Shown one piece after another: positions 10,620 to 20,495 of a DNA stretch of 64,000 nt (position 1 is the first letter of the stretch; each line of letters opens with the position of its first letter). A program made the position numbers and the translations under genes. Source of the stretch: a virus; IMG/VR virus record IMGVR_UViG_3300023115_000010, positions 23,752 through 87,751 of that record; one strand, written 5' to 3'. The notes beneath the pieces are model-generated. The model had not been told where the DNA came from. It saw nothing but the letters and a program-made list of their open reading frames with translations, and made no database searches.

Positions 10620-13600
10620 GCACAGCATTTGATAAGTTTGAAAAATTTGGAAAAAAGGTATATAATGGTCAAGACGTTTTAAAAAATCATTTTTTAAACA
10701 CCTGGCCTATTCACAGGACAGATAATCCAGAAGACGAAACTCAAGCATTACAATACAAAGACCAAGCAGAGTGGGTATGGATTATACATGAAGATTTAGA
10801 CTTACTAGACACATTTCCTTTATATGTTCGGCCAACTGCAAAAGGAAAAGTACAAGTATTTCCTTATGTTTATAAATCTAGTCACAGAATAAAAACCTAT
10901 GAATGGTGTAAGTTGTGTCCTACTAGATTTACAACTGAACTTAGAGAAAAACACGATCATATTGCAGGAGTTTATGACGTTTATCAAGGAAAATCGCAGT
11001 TTGATTTGTTTTTTATTGGAGATGAAAACTCTACACAATATAAAAAACTGCTTGATAGATTTCCACATGCACAATGTGTAGATGCTATTGATACAGCACA
11101 AGCATTGAGTGAAACTGATATGTTATGGATCGTACCAGATGATATTGACGTGACTCCTATTTTCAAGTTTTCATATCAGCCAGACGACTGGAGTCAAAAA
11201 TATGCTCATATGTTTAGAAACGGAGACAGCCAAGATGGTATTGTTCTTTTACCAAAATTTTATGAACTAACCGATAAAGAAGTTGATCATAGATTTTACA
11301 TCAATAAAAAAGAAGTAAAAATACTTGCAAGTAATCCTGTACCTTATGATAAACCTATTATTAACAGTTATGATGATTATTTACATGCATTAGAAAATAG
11401 TAAAACTGAAATGTTTTGGTATGTTCCAAATGATGTAGAAGTAGACGACGACTTTGATTTTGGTTTATACTTTGATCATCATGTAAAGTTTGACCGCAAC
11501 ATCAATCATGTCTTTTTAAATGATCAAAGTTACGACGGTATTGCACTGTTTTCAAAAAACGCTAAAGTTTCTAAAAAAGAGTTTGAACATAGATTTTACA
11601 CTCATAAAAAAGAGCACGAGGTGGTAGCAAGCCGCCCAAAAAAGTTTGATCAGTTTGTAGTCAATAACTACGATGATTACAAACTAGCATTAGAGCGTAG
11701 TTCAACAGAGATGTTCTGGGCAGTGCCTGATGATGTTGTTGTTAAATCAGATTTTGAGTTTGATTTATACTTTAATTATCACAATCAATACGATAGAAAC
11801 ATCACGCATGTATTTTTGAACAATGACATGTATGACGGTATTGCCTTGCTTAGTAAAAATGTGTCATTAAGCGAAAAAGAAATAAACAATAGGTTTTTTG
11901 TAAAAAAGAAAGAGCACAATATTGTTGCAAGTTTTCCAAAATCTTATGATATTTTTGAAGTAGACAACTATCAAGATTACTTAGATGCAGTGGAAAATAC
12001 AACAACAGACTTGTTTTGGATGAGCAGTAAAAATCTCAATATCCTAGATTATGATGTTATTGAAAACTTTTATATCAGCTACCACAGTGTAATAGATAGA
12101 AATCAACATCATAGTTTTTTACATGCTGCAAATAATGATACTTTCCGCACAGGTTTATATCTTATAAACAAAAATAAAAAACTTACAAAAAAAGAAGTCG
12201 AACATAGATTTGTTGCTAAACGTAAAGAATGGGATGTTGTTTTAAGTACCGCAGTATCCTATGATATTTTTAATGTTGAAACATATGAAGATTATCTATA
12301 TGCTTTAGATAATACAAAAACAGAAATGTTTTATGCAACATCTCCTAATATTAGTATAGATTTTGATTTTAATCAGTATTTTGAACATAGTAACGAATAT
12401 GATCGTAAAACAAATCATGCATTTATACATCAAGTAAATGGCAAAGACTTGTATAATGGGTTGTGGTTAATGAGTATACACAATCCTGTTAGTCAAAAAG
12501 AGATTGAGCACAAACACTTACTAAAACGTAAAGAATGGAATATTATTGCAAGTAAGCCTGTGATATACGACGAGTTTGTTGTAGAAACATATCAAGATTA
12601 TTTAAATGCACTAGAAAATACAAAAACAGAAATGTTTTGGGGTGTAACAAACAACGTTGACTTTTATAGTGGCATGGTAAAAGATTTATACTTTTCTCAT
12701 GACAATACATATGATAGAAATATTAATCATGCATTTATTCACAGAGTAGACAATGAAGATTTTTACAATGGTATATTTTTATTTTCAAAGAACTGTATAG
12801 TTACTGAAAAAGAAATTGAGTACAGACATTTAATAAATGTAAAGCATTGGAATATTGTTGCAAGTGGTGCAAAACAATATGACAAGTTTATAATCGAAAC
12901 ATATGAAGATTATAAAATTGCACTTGAAAAAAGCACAACGGAGTTATTTTGGGCAGATAGTGAAAATATAGACACAAGTAGTTTTGATTTTTCTAGTATC
13001 TATTTTACTCATGATAATACATATGACAGAACACACAACCATGCATTTGCTCATGGCGTAGATGGTAATATTCTCTACAACGGATTATTCTTATTAAGTA
13101 AGCATTCTCCTATTACACCTAAAGAGTTAGAGTATAGACATATTATTAATGTCAAAGAATGGCTAACAATAGCAAGTAAGCCTATCACATATCCTTTGTA
13201 TATTGTGGATAGTTTTGAAGATTACGAAATGGCATTTTATAATAACGGTCCAGAAATGTTTTGGATGAGTAGTGCTAATATTGATACTAGTGATTTTGAT
13301 TTTTCAAGTGTTTATTTTAGTCATGACAATCAGTATGATAGAAAAATAAATCATGCATTTAAACATGTAGTTGATGGTAAAGAATATTATAACGGTTTAT
13401 TTTTAATCAGTAGACATTGTCCTATTAGTAAAAAAGAAGTAGAACACAGGTTTTTAGTAAATCGAAAAGAATGGGATATTGTTGCTAGTGGACCTAAAAA
13501 ATACGAAGTTTACACAGTTGATAGCTGGCAAGATTACAAGTTTGCAATGGATACATGCGAAACTGAAATGTTTTGGATGACAAGTAAAAATATCGATACA

Positions 13601-16600
13601 AGTGATTTTGACTTTGACATTTATTTTACACATGATAACGAATATGATAGAAATATTAATCATGCATTTATACATGAAGTAAAAGACGAACAACTATACA
13701 ATGGCTTGTTTTTGATGAGTATAAACAAGCCTGTAACAGAAAAAGAAATCCAGTATAGACACATTGCTGAATGTAAGTATTGGGATATTGTAGCAAGTAA
13801 ACCAAAAACTTATGATAAGTTTATTGTTGAAAGTTATGACGATTATCTTGAAGCATTAGATAACTCAACAACAGAAATGTTTTGGGCTACGTCTAGAAAC
13901 GTTGATGATTCTAACTTTGATTATAGTTTGTATTTTAGTCATGACAACGTATTTGATCGAAATATGAATCATGCCTTTTTGCATTGTGATGACAAGTATA
14001 ATGGTATTTTTCTTCTAAGTATTAACAAACCTATTACAAGTAAAGAAATCGAATATAGACATATCATAGATGTGAAACAATGGAAAAGTCCTTGCACAAA
14101 AGCAAAACAATACGATAGTTTTGTTATTGATACATACGATGATTATGTTGAAGCATTTAGTAAAACTCAAACAGAAATGTTCTGGGGTTTATCGAGTTAT
14201 ACAAAGTTATGTGCACCGTTAGATATTTATTTTACTCATGACAACGAGTATGACAGAAACACTAACCATCAGTTCTTACACAAAGGTAATCAAACAAGTT
14301 ATAATGGAGTAATACTTTACAGTAAACATTCTCCGGTTACAGAAAAAGAAGTTGAACATAAACATATTGTAAAAAGAAAAGAATGGGATATTATTTTAAG
14401 TGAATCTAAACAATACGATATATTCAATATTGATACATATGAAGATTATCTAGTTGCTGTAGATAACACAAAAACAGAACTATTTTGGGCAAAAACACAT
14501 AACATTAATACAGATAACTTTGATTTTAGTATAGTTTTTGATTGGAATAATGAATACGATCGTAAAACAAATCATGCATTTATTCATAATGTAGATGGCA
14601 AAAAAATGTATAATGGTTTGTTTTTACTCAGTAAACATACACCTGTTACTGAAAAAGAAATATTATATAGACATATAGTAAACGCTAAAGAATGGGATAT
14701 TGAAGCAAGTACAAAAGTTGTGTACGATAAGTTCAATATTGAAACTTACATGGATTATGTTAATGCATTAGAATCGTCTAATACTGAGATGTTTTGGGGA
14801 TGCAGTAATAACATAGATACAAGCGATTTTGACTTTAACATTTACTTCAGCCACGATAATGACTATGACAGAAAACAAAATCATAGTTTTATTCATCAAG
14901 TTGGTGATAAAAAACTACGTAATGGATTATTTTTGTTTAGCAAGCACAGACCAGTAACACAGCGTGAAGTTGAATATAGACACTTGCTCGCAGGCAAAGA
15001 ATGGAATACTGTTGCAAGTAAATCCGTAATGTATAACAAGTTTACTATCGATAGTTATGATGATTATTTAACTGCATTAGATACATGTAAAACTGAAATG
15101 TTCTGGGGTGTACCAAGCGATCTAGATATTTTAGACTTTGATTTTGACATTTATTTTTCTCATGATAATAGGTATGACAGAGAAACAAATCATGTATTTT
15201 TAAATGGGGAACATTATGACGGTGTTGTTTTGTTTACAAAACATAGTCCTGTTACTAGGAAAGAAGTAGAAAATAGATTTTACGCAAATAGTAAAAAATG
15301 GGAAACAGTAGTAAGTAAGCCTAAACCGTATGATATATTTAATATCGAAACATACGATGATTATCTTGAAGCTATAGAAGATTCGAGCACCGAAATGTTT
15401 TGGGCAACTACTCCTAATATTAAAATAAACAACGACTTTGATTTGACTATGTATTTTAGTCATCATAACAGTTATGATAGAAGTATTAATCATACATTTG
15501 TACACAAAGTAAATAACGAAGATTTACACAATGGCTTATTCTTGCTGACAAAACGTTCACCTTTAACACAAAAAGAGATTGAGCATAGACTAGTTGCTAA
15601 AAGAAAAGAATGGAATATTGTTGCTAGTGGCCCAATTAAATACGAAAAGTTTATAATCAACACCTACAGTGATTACGAACATGCTCTCAAAAAATCAAAA
15701 ACAGAAATGTTTTGGATGATTCCGCCTGAAGTAAATATTGCAGATAACTTTGATTTTGATATGTATTTTTCTCATAATCAATGGTTTGAAAGAAATACAA
15801 ATCATGTATTTAAAAACGGCGATGCGTGGGACGGCATTAGTCTTGTAAGCAAAAAAGTTCCGGTTACTGAGCGAGAAATAAACATGCGTTTCTTAACAAA
15901 TAAGAAACAACACGAAGTTATTGCAAGTTATCCAACTCTTTATGATATTGTGTTTATTAGTAAAGATGAAGAACATGCAAATGAAAACTTTGAAAACTTA
16001 TTACAAAAGTTTCCTGAAAGAACTATACATAGGGTGCATGGAGTTGAAGGTATACACCAAGCTCATATTATGGCAGCACAAACAGCTGAAACAGATATGA
16101 TTTGGATTGTAGACGCAGATGCTCAAATTGTTGACAACTTTAACTTTGATTACTATGTACCTGCATATGATCCTGACAGTAGAAAAACTGTGCATGTGTG
16201 GAAGTCACAAAATCCTATTAATGGATTAATATATGGTTATGGTGCTGTAAAACTATTACCAAGAGATCTTACTATTAACATGGACACAAGCAAGCCTGAT
16301 ATGACTACAAGCATTAGTCCGTTGTTTAAAACTGTTAATAGAGTATCCAATATTACCAAGTTTAATACAGACGAGTTTAGTACGTGGCGTAGTGCCTTCC
16401 GTGAATGTGTAAAATTAAGTGCAAGAGCAATTGACGGACAACTTGACGATGAAACCGAGTTTAGATTAAATGCTTGGTGTACAAGAGGTAAAGATAAGTT
16501 GTTTGGTGATGCAGCGATTAGTGGTGCTATTCACGGCAAAAAATACGGTGAAAATAATAGAGGCAATCTTGAAGCATTGCGCAAAATCAATGATTTTGAT

Positions 16601-16642
16601 TGGTTAAGACAACAGTTTGACAACTTCAAAAACAGTTTGTAG
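10616..16642 (+). CDS. Giant protein of about 15 tandem glycosyltransferase-like repeats with a C-terminal GT-A-like domain
   Basis: The product has 2008 residues. From about 11300 to 15950 it is a run of roughly 15 units of about 102 residues (about 307 bp). Each unit reads approximately: YDxFxxxTYxDYxxALxxxxTEMFW, then an N/D-rich segment with FDFDxYFSHDN, YDRxxNHAFxH, YNGLFLxSKxxPVTxKExExRH and KEWxIVAS. A diverged unit lies N-terminal (TDMLWIVPDDIDV near 11110). At the C-terminus TDMIWIVDADAQI (near 16090) has the same layout but with an intact DxD, followed by a region (TWRSAFRECVKLS, GRGKD-like stretch, GDAAISGAIHG) typical of phage GT-A proteins. The repeats therefore look like serially duplicated GT-A half-domains whose DxD has decayed to NID, DVEV and similar. 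No signal peptide or TM helix is seen. The start overlaps the stop of the upstream glycosyltransferase. A scaffold, lectin or polysaccharide-binding role for the repeats is inference. Confidence 0.85.
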   Translation: MSTAFDKFEKFGKKVYNGQDVLKNHFLNTWPIHRTDNPEDETQALQYKDQAEWVWIIHEDLDLLDTFPLYVRPTAKGKVQVFPYVYKSSHRIKTYEWCKLCPTRFTTELREKHDHIAGVYDVYQGKSQFDLFFIGDENSTQYKKLLDRFPHAQCVDAIDTAQALSETDMLWIVPDDIDVTPIFKFSYQPDDWSQKYAHMFRNGDSQDGIVLLPKFYELTDKEVDHRFYINKKEVKILASNPVPYDKPIINSYDDYLHALENSKTEMFWYVPNDVEVDDDFDFGLYFDHHVKFDRNINHVFLNDQSYDGIALFSKNAKVSKKEFEHRFYTHKKEHEVVASRPKKFDQFVVNNYDDYKLALERSSTEMFWAVPDDVVVKSDFEFDLYFNYHNQYDRNITHVFLNNDMYDGIALLSKNVSLSEKEINNRFFVKKKEHNIVASFPKSYDIFEVDNYQDYLDAVENTTTDLFWMSSKNLNILDYDVIENFYISYHSVIDRNQHHSFLHAANNDTFRTGLYLINKNKKLTKKEVEHRFVAKRKEWDVVLSTAVSYDIFNVETYEDYLYALDNTKTEMFYATSPNISIDFDFNQYFEHSNEYDRKTNHAFIHQVNGKDLYNGLWLMSIHNPVSQKEIEHKHLLKRKEWNIIASKPVIYDEFVVETYQDYLNALENTKTEMFWGVTNNVDFYSGMVKDLYFSHDNTYDRNINHAFIHRVDNEDFYNGIFLFSKNCIVTEKEIEYRHLINVKHWNIVASGAKQYDKFIIETYEDYKIALEKSTTELFWADSENIDTSSFDFSSIYFTHDNTYDRTHNHAFAHGVDGNILYNGLFLLSKHSPITPKELEYRHIINVKEWLTIASKPITYPLYIVDSFEDYEMAFYNNGPEMFWMSSANIDTSDFDFSSVYFSHDNQYDRKINHAFKHVVDGKEYYNGLFLISRHCPISKKEVEHRFLVNRKEWDIVASGPKKYEVYTVDSWQDYKFAMDTCETEMFWMTSKNIDTSDFDFDIYFTHDNEYDRNINHAFIHEVKDEQLYNGLFLMSINKPVTEKEIQYRHIAECKYWDIVASKPKTYDKFIVESYDDYLEALDNSTTEMFWATSRNVDDSNFDYSLYFSHDNVFDRNMNHAFLHCDDKYNGIFLLSINKPITSKEIEYRHIIDVKQWKSPCTKAKQYDSFVIDTYDDYVEAFSKTQTEMFWGLSSYTKLCAPLDIYFTHDNEYDRNTNHQFLHKGNQTSYNGVILYSKHSPVTEKEVEHKHIVKRKEWDIILSESKQYDIFNIDTYEDYLVAVDNTKTELFWAKTHNINTDNFDFSIVFDWNNEYDRKTNHAFIHNVDGKKMYNGLFLLSKHTPVTEKEILYRHIVNAKEWDIEASTKVVYDKFNIETYMDYVNALESSNTEMFWGCSNNIDTSDFDFNIYFSHDNDYDRKQNHSFIHQVGDKKLRNGLFLFSKHRPVTQREVEYRHLLAGKEWNTVASKSVMYNKFTIDSYDDYLTALDTCKTEMFWGVPSDLDILDFDFDIYFSHDNRYDRETNHVFLNGEHYDGVVLFTKHSPVTRKEVENRFYANSKKWETVVSKPKPYDIFNIETYDDYLEAIEDSSTEMFWATTPNIKINNDFDLTMYFSHHNSYDRSINHTFVHKVNNEDLHNGLFLLTKRSPLTQKEIEHRLVAKRKEWNIVASGPIKYEKFIINTYSDYEHALKKSKTEMFWMIPPEVNIADNFDFDMYFSHNQWFERNTNHVFKNGDAWDGISLVSKKVPVTEREINMRFLTNKKQHEVIASYPTLYDIVFISKDEEHANENFENLLQKFPERTIHRVHGVEGIHQAHIMAAQTAETDMIWIVDADAQIVDNFNFDYYVPAYDPDSRKTVHVWKSQNPINGLIYGYGAVKLLPRDLTINMDTSKPDMTTSISPLFKTVNRVSNITKFNTDEFSTWRSAFRECVKLSARAIDGQLDDETEFRLNAWCTRGKDKLFGDAAISGAIHGKKYGENNRGNLEALRKINDFDWLRQQFDNFKNSL
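11340..15950 (+). repeat. About 15 protein-level tandem repeats of about 307 bp
   Basis: The recurring TE(M/L)F(W/Y) codons fall at 11405, 11705, 12005 and onward to 15701, giving a mean period near 307 bp. DNA identity between units is low, and conservation is at the protein level (YFSHDN, YDRN, YNGLFL, VTEKEIEYRH). This is a coding repeat array, not a CRISPR or satellite. Confidence 0.85.
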
Positions 16643-17038
16643 TTTTCTTTGATTCGTTTTATTTCTAAGCGTGTTAGTCAGTCCTTGATGTAATGGTTTA
16701 GGCCATTTGCTAAAACTTACCCATGCATATCCATCATGTTCATTATTTAGATTTGGAATAAACTCTTTTTCTACAACGCACAAATATGTGTGAAAATGAA
16801 AATGATCATCTTTACTAATAAATGTTTCTAAAGGCATTGTCTTTTTTATTTCAGGAAGGAAGCCTATTTCTTCTTCTATTTCTCTAGTTAAACCTTCAAA
16901 TGGAGTTTCTTTTTCTTCGTTTGTACCGCCTACTAAACCCCAAACATTATTATGTTTACTGGCAGTTCTGTGTAAAAGTAAAAATCTACTAGTGTTGAGA
17001 GTATAGAATAGAGCTCCACTACATACTATCTTTTTCAT
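16604..17038 (-). CDS. NUDIX hydrolase
   Basis: The product has 144 residues. A full Nudix box lies at residues 38-60: G, five residues, E, seven residues, then REIEEEIGF. Family members hydrolyse nucleoside diphosphates linked to another group (damaged dNTPs, NDP-sugars, NADH, capped RNA). The substrate cannot be read here; the nearby glycosyltransferases make an NDP-sugar possible. It is the last gene of a minus-strand operon after gp14 and gp15, 8 bp below gp15. Its 3' end overlaps the end of the convergent 2008-residue gene by 39 bp. Confidence 0.88.
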   Translation of the reverse strand: MKKIVCSGALFYTLNTSRFLLLHRTASKHNNVWGLVGGTNEEKETPFEGLTREIEEEIGFLPEIKKTMPLETFISKDDHFHFHTYLCVVEKEFIPNLNNEHDGYAWVSFSKWPKPLHQGLTNTLRNKTNQRKLQTVFEVVKLLS

Positions 17039-17046
17039 ACAAATAG

Positions 17047-18534
17047 TTATCCACCGAGTTGGATATTCCAGTTACCATGTGAATATTCGCCTTCATATGC
17101 TTGTATCCATTCGCTGCCTGTCCATTTGTAGATAATATTAGTTGTAAGATTTTGTGTATTAGTAAATGTTGTTGTAGCACTAGCATCAAATACAACGTGC
17201 CATTTTGCACCATCCCATTCAATAATATCATTTTTTCCTGCAACAAAATCTGTACCGTCATCATTTTTCCATGCATCGGGCCCGTCATAAGCAAAGTTAT
17301 ATGGAGTATCTCCTACATTCTGTCCTACATTATCGCTAGGATTTATATCATCTAATATCAATACTCTAAATCCACTAGTTTTATCAGTTGCTGGATTATA
17401 GTTATATGGGTCTACTATTTTATCTATGCTTGTTAAACTATTTGAACTACGTGCAGGTCCTTCTATTACGTCTCCTGTTGGCAAAGTATCTGAATCCCAG
17501 TTTATAGTAAGTTTTGTCTCATTTACTGCATTTAATGTAAATGTACCAACTATTAAACTATCTGTATTATCTTTACGTAATGTTATTTTAGATACATCTG
17601 CAACATATTGCCCCGGATATGCTTCAATGACTTCTCTCCAGTTATGAGTGCCAACATCTCTTCCATCAACAAGTTGTGCAGTATTTCCTAAAATATAAAC
17701 ACCATAATCTCTAAATGTTGTTGAAGTTGTTACTCTATTATTTGTTACATCGTCTACCCTTGTTGTTGTATCAAGATTGCTATCTGCAACTTTTTCAATA
17801 GGATGCGGAGTTTCGCTATATGCACTAAGTACAGGCATACTTTGGCCTAAGTCAATATCTCCTGTTGCTTCATTAAATATGTTTGCAATAATATTTGTTA
17901 CAACGCCTAACTTTTTTACCTTTACTGGTAAGCTAATATATATAGGTGTACTAAACTCTAACGAACTTACATCTATTTCACTATCAACACCTACTGGTAT
18001 AGTTCTGTTACTAAAGTTTACTCTATCTAGATTTACTACACTTAAACTAGTCCAGTCAACATAGTTATCTGTTGTTTGTATTTCTAAACTAGGATTAAAT
18101 AACATCAGTATTTGTTCTAATATTTGTAACTTTTGATCAGTGTTACTTGTCCATATATCAACTGCTACTCCTAGTGTATATGGACTTGGCATAGGACGTT
18201 CAATAGTATAGTTTTTACCTTGAGTATTTAAATATTCATTATTATCACTATCGTATGCTCGTTCTCTAATATTCATTTTACTGACAAATGTTGCGTCACT
18301 TGAGCGACTTCTGTCCATTTCTAAATTTGTCACATAAACACTTATGCGTGGCACCGATGGAAGTTTATTTTCACTATTTTCTCTTATGATGTTGGCAACT
18401 TGTCTAGTGATATCTCCGTACATCACAGGAATACTTGATATAGTTCCATCGTTAGTTTTATAGGTAAATCCGCTCATCAATCTAACAATTTGAGTTATGT
18501 AACGTCTAATCTGTCCATCATAAAAATGTTGCAT
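17047..18534 (-). CDS. 15: Proximal tail sheath stabiliser, gp15-like, with C-terminal extension
   Basis: The product has 495 residues. Residues 1 to about 240 match the T4 gp15 plan: HFYDGQIRRYITQIVRLMSG at the start, a VPRISVYVTNLEMDRSR segment, and PSPYTLGVAVDIWTSNTD followed by QILEQILMLFNPS, which lines up with the PSP...EQILPYFQP region of T4 gp15. gp15 forms the ring that caps the tail tube and sheath and joins the tail to the neck. T4 gp15 has about 270 residues; the extra 250 here carry aromatic hairpin motifs (IIEWDGAKWHVV, IYKWTGSEWIQ) also seen in the sheath and gp14 proteins, so they are probably surface-exposed decoration. Its ATG overlaps the TAA of gp14 at 18534, indicating coupled translation. 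Confidence 0.8.
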   Translation of the reverse strand: MQHFYDGQIRRYITQIVRLMSGFTYKTNDGTISSIPVMYGDITRQVANIIRENSENKLPSVPRISVYVTNLEMDRSRSSDATFVSKMNIRERAYDSDNNEYLNTQGKNYTIERPMPSPYTLGVAVDIWTSNTDQKLQILEQILMLFNPSLEIQTTDNYVDWTSLSVVNLDRVNFSNRTIPVGVDSEIDVSSLEFSTPIYISLPVKVKKLGVVTNIIANIFNEATGDIDLGQSMPVLSAYSETPHPIEKVADSNLDTTTRVDDVTNNRVTTSTTFRDYGVYILGNTAQLVDGRDVGTHNWREVIEAYPGQYVADVSKITLRKDNTDSLIVGTFTLNAVNETKLTINWDSDTLPTGDVIEGPARSSNSLTSIDKIVDPYNYNPATDKTSGFRVLILDDINPSDNVGQNVGDTPYNFAYDGPDAWKNDDGTDFVAGKNDIIEWDGAKWHVVFDASATTTFTNTQNLTTNIIYKWTGSEWIQAYEGEYSHGNWNIQLGG

Positions 18535-19688
18535 TAGTTATCTGCCTTTGGTTTGAGTGCTTTACTCAAGCTCTGTCTTTCTTTTACAGTATCGCCTGCT
18601 ATATTACTTTCGTTAGTGTTATTAACAAATCCTGTGCGCTGTGTATTTCTTGTATCGCTGTTAGAAAGTGTATGTCTTACTGCATCTTCCATTTTTACCC
18701 ATCTACTTCCATCATATCTAAATAGTCTATTCGGCAAAAAGTCAGTGCGTAAAAAATAATCGCCAACATGCGTATTTGTAGGAAATGTTATACCACTACC
18801 AAATGCTTCGCCATTAGGAGGAATACCGTCGCCTAATAAGTAACCAGTATATCCTGTTCTTTCCGGTGCTTTGTTTATTCTATCAGCTTCTATACTACTA
18901 GATGCGTCTAAGTCTGTAACATCGACAGTGTTAAGTTCGGGCACTCCGTTTTCGTCAACTTGTAAAGTATACAAGTGTGTAGTATCGGCACCACTTTTAG
19001 CAGAATCTGCTTCTGCTTGTGCAACAACTGCATTGTTGATTTGCATTTCTTTTTCAAATGTACTTAACAAGTCTTTTAGTGTATTGTCTGCATCGTCATT
19101 TGCAGGAAGATCAAGTATGTCTTTAAACTCTTGACTATCTACCATTTGTTTAAGTTTTAATCTATACAAATGCGGATACCAAGTTTGTGAAAAACCTTCT
19201 GCTGCACGATTAACATCTTCTACAACGTAAAATCTTTTTAATGCAACACTGTAATCGTTTGCTGCATATTCATCAGCTAAATGGGGAAGTTCTATAACAT
19301 CTCCACTCATAATTTTTCTGCCTAAAGTTTTAACACTAGCATTTTGATGTATTGTTATAAACAATGTGTCATTTTGCAAAAATAAACCAAACTGACTTAG
19401 ATTAAAATCAGTGTCAGAAACATTATAGATACCCCTAATGGTATAAATGTCTTTATCATATTTTCTGTCACGATTTTCAAGGAATAACATATCTTGAATA
19501 TTTCTCTCACTTTGAGTACTATACTGTGGCTGGTCTGCTGTTGCATCTTCGTCAGTAGGATTTTCAGTTCCTATAAACTTGTGTACAAAAAGGTCAGTTC
19601 CGCCAATACTAAACTGTTCGTAGATAACTTTATCTAAAAACTCATAGTCGGCTGTTTTGTTTGGTCTATATAAGCTAAGTCTTGGCAT
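18534..19688 (-). CDS. 14: Neck protein, gp14-like, with C-terminal extension
   Basis: The product has 384 residues from the ATG at 19688. The N-terminal 190 residues follow T4 gp14: an early YRPNKTADYEFLDKVIYEQ segment, then FGLFLQNDTLFITIH, GRKIMSGDVIELPHLADEY and FYVVEDVNRAAEGFSQTWYP. gp14 forms the neck ring with gp13 that gates the head-tail junction. The C-terminal 190 residues are extra, include RLFRYDGSRWVKM, and may be exposed. An ATG at 19694 is in frame, but its A is the last base of the late-promoter core TAAATA. The ATG at 19688 lies 5 nt beyond that core, at the predicted transcript start, so a leaderless mRNA is likely. No Shine-Dalgarno is seen. Confidence 0.82.
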   Translation of the reverse strand: MPRLSLYRPNKTADYEFLDKVIYEQFSIGGTDLFVHKFIGTENPTDEDATADQPQYSTQSERNIQDMLFLENRDRKYDKDIYTIRGIYNVSDTDFNLSQFGLFLQNDTLFITIHQNASVKTLGRKIMSGDVIELPHLADEYAANDYSVALKRFYVVEDVNRAAEGFSQTWYPHLYRLKLKQMVDSQEFKDILDLPANDDADNTLKDLLSTFEKEMQINNAVVAQAEADSAKSGADTTHLYTLQVDENGVPELNTVDVTDLDASSSIEADRINKAPERTGYTGYLLGDGIPPNGEAFGSGITFPTNTHVGDYFLRTDFLPNRLFRYDGSRWVKMEDAVRHTLSNSDTRNTQRTGFVNNTNESNIAGDTVKERQSLSKALKPKADN

Positions 19689-19693
19689 ATACA

Positions 19694-19714
19694 TATTTAT
19701 CGATACGATAAATA
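19694..19714. promoter_or_regulatory. Palindromic bidirectional late promoter between gp14 and gp13
   Basis: A perfect inverted repeat, TATTTATCG / CGATAAATA with a 3-bp ATA centre, places one T4-late-like TAAATA core on each strand. Minus strand: ATG of gp14 5 nt downstream. Plus strand: CGATAAATACTATTGGAG leads to gp13, whose GGAG at 19720-19723 sits at about +1. Confidence 0.75.
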
Positions 19715-19730
19715 CTATTGGAGATAAAAA

Positions 19731-20495
19731 ATGGCCGATAGTAACCTAGTAACTCAGAAACAAGAAATATACGATTATGCACACACTTTTCTAGGTGGAG
19801 GCATGGTTGATGTTGAACTTGATCCAATACATTATGAAACTGCTTTAACAAAAGCGTTAACACGTTATAGAATGCGTAGCGATCATAGTGTAGAAGAAAG
19901 TTATGTAAGTTTAAAACTTGTTGAAGATCAAAACGATTATACATTACCAAACGAAATCACAGAAGTAAATAAAATTTTTCGTAGAAGTGTTGGTTCACGC
20001 AGCGGCGGCGGAGACGGAGGTACATTGTATGAACCGTTTAATCTTGCCTACACTAATACCTATTTGCTTGCAGGAAGCGGTATGGGCGGCTTAGCAACAT
20101 ACGAGTTGTTTGCACAACAACAAGAACTAGTAGGACGTATGTTTGGTAGTTTTATCGAGTTTACATGGAACTCCACAACAAAAAAGCTAACTATTTTACA
20201 GCGTCCAAGAGCAGGTGAAGAAGTTCTTATGGAGTGTTATAACTATAGACCAGACAGCGAAATACTCAAAGATTATCTTGCAAAACAATGGATCAAAGAT
20301 TATACACTAGCTGCTTGTAAATACATGTTAGGAGAAGCACGTGAAAAGTTCGCTACTATTGCAGGTCCTCAAGGCGGTACTAGCCTTAATGGAGCGAGTC
20401 TTAAAGCAGAAGCCCAGTCTGAAATGGAAAAACTAGAAGCAGAAGCAAGTTTAGCAGTTGCAGGCGGCACAGGATATGCATTTACTATTGGTTGA
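19731..20495 (+). CDS. 13: Neck protein, gp13-like
   Basis: The product has 254 residues. It matches T4 gp13 of T4-like marine phages in length and order: helical N-terminus (VTQKQEIYDYAHTFLGGGMV), ETALTKALTRYRMRSDHSVE, YTLPNEITEVNKIFRRS, EFTWNSTTKKLTILQRP and the C-terminal helix LAKQWIKDYTLAACKYMLG. gp13 with gp14 closes the filled head and forms the tail docking surface. GGAG at 19720-19723 gives an 11-nt leader from the late promoter. In T4 genes 13-14-15 run together; here gp13 is on the opposite strand to gp14-gp15. Confidence 0.85.
   Translation: MADSNLVTQKQEIYDYAHTFLGGGMVDVELDPIHYETALTKALTRYRMRSDHSVEESYVSLKLVEDQNDYTLPNEITEVNKIFRRSVGSRSGGGDGGTLYEPFNLAYTNTYLLAGSGMGGLATYELFAQQQELVGRMFGSFIEFTWNSTTKKLTILQRPRAGEEVLMECYNYRPDSEILKDYLAKQWIKDYTLAACKYMLGEAREKFATIAGPQGGTSLNGASLKAEAQSEMEKLEAEASLAVAGGTGYAFTIG

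Noticed and set aside
11340-15950. Regular 307-bp periodicity as a possible CRISPR or satellite array
   Set aside because: DNA copies are divergent, units abut without spacers, and the period is kept only at the protein level.
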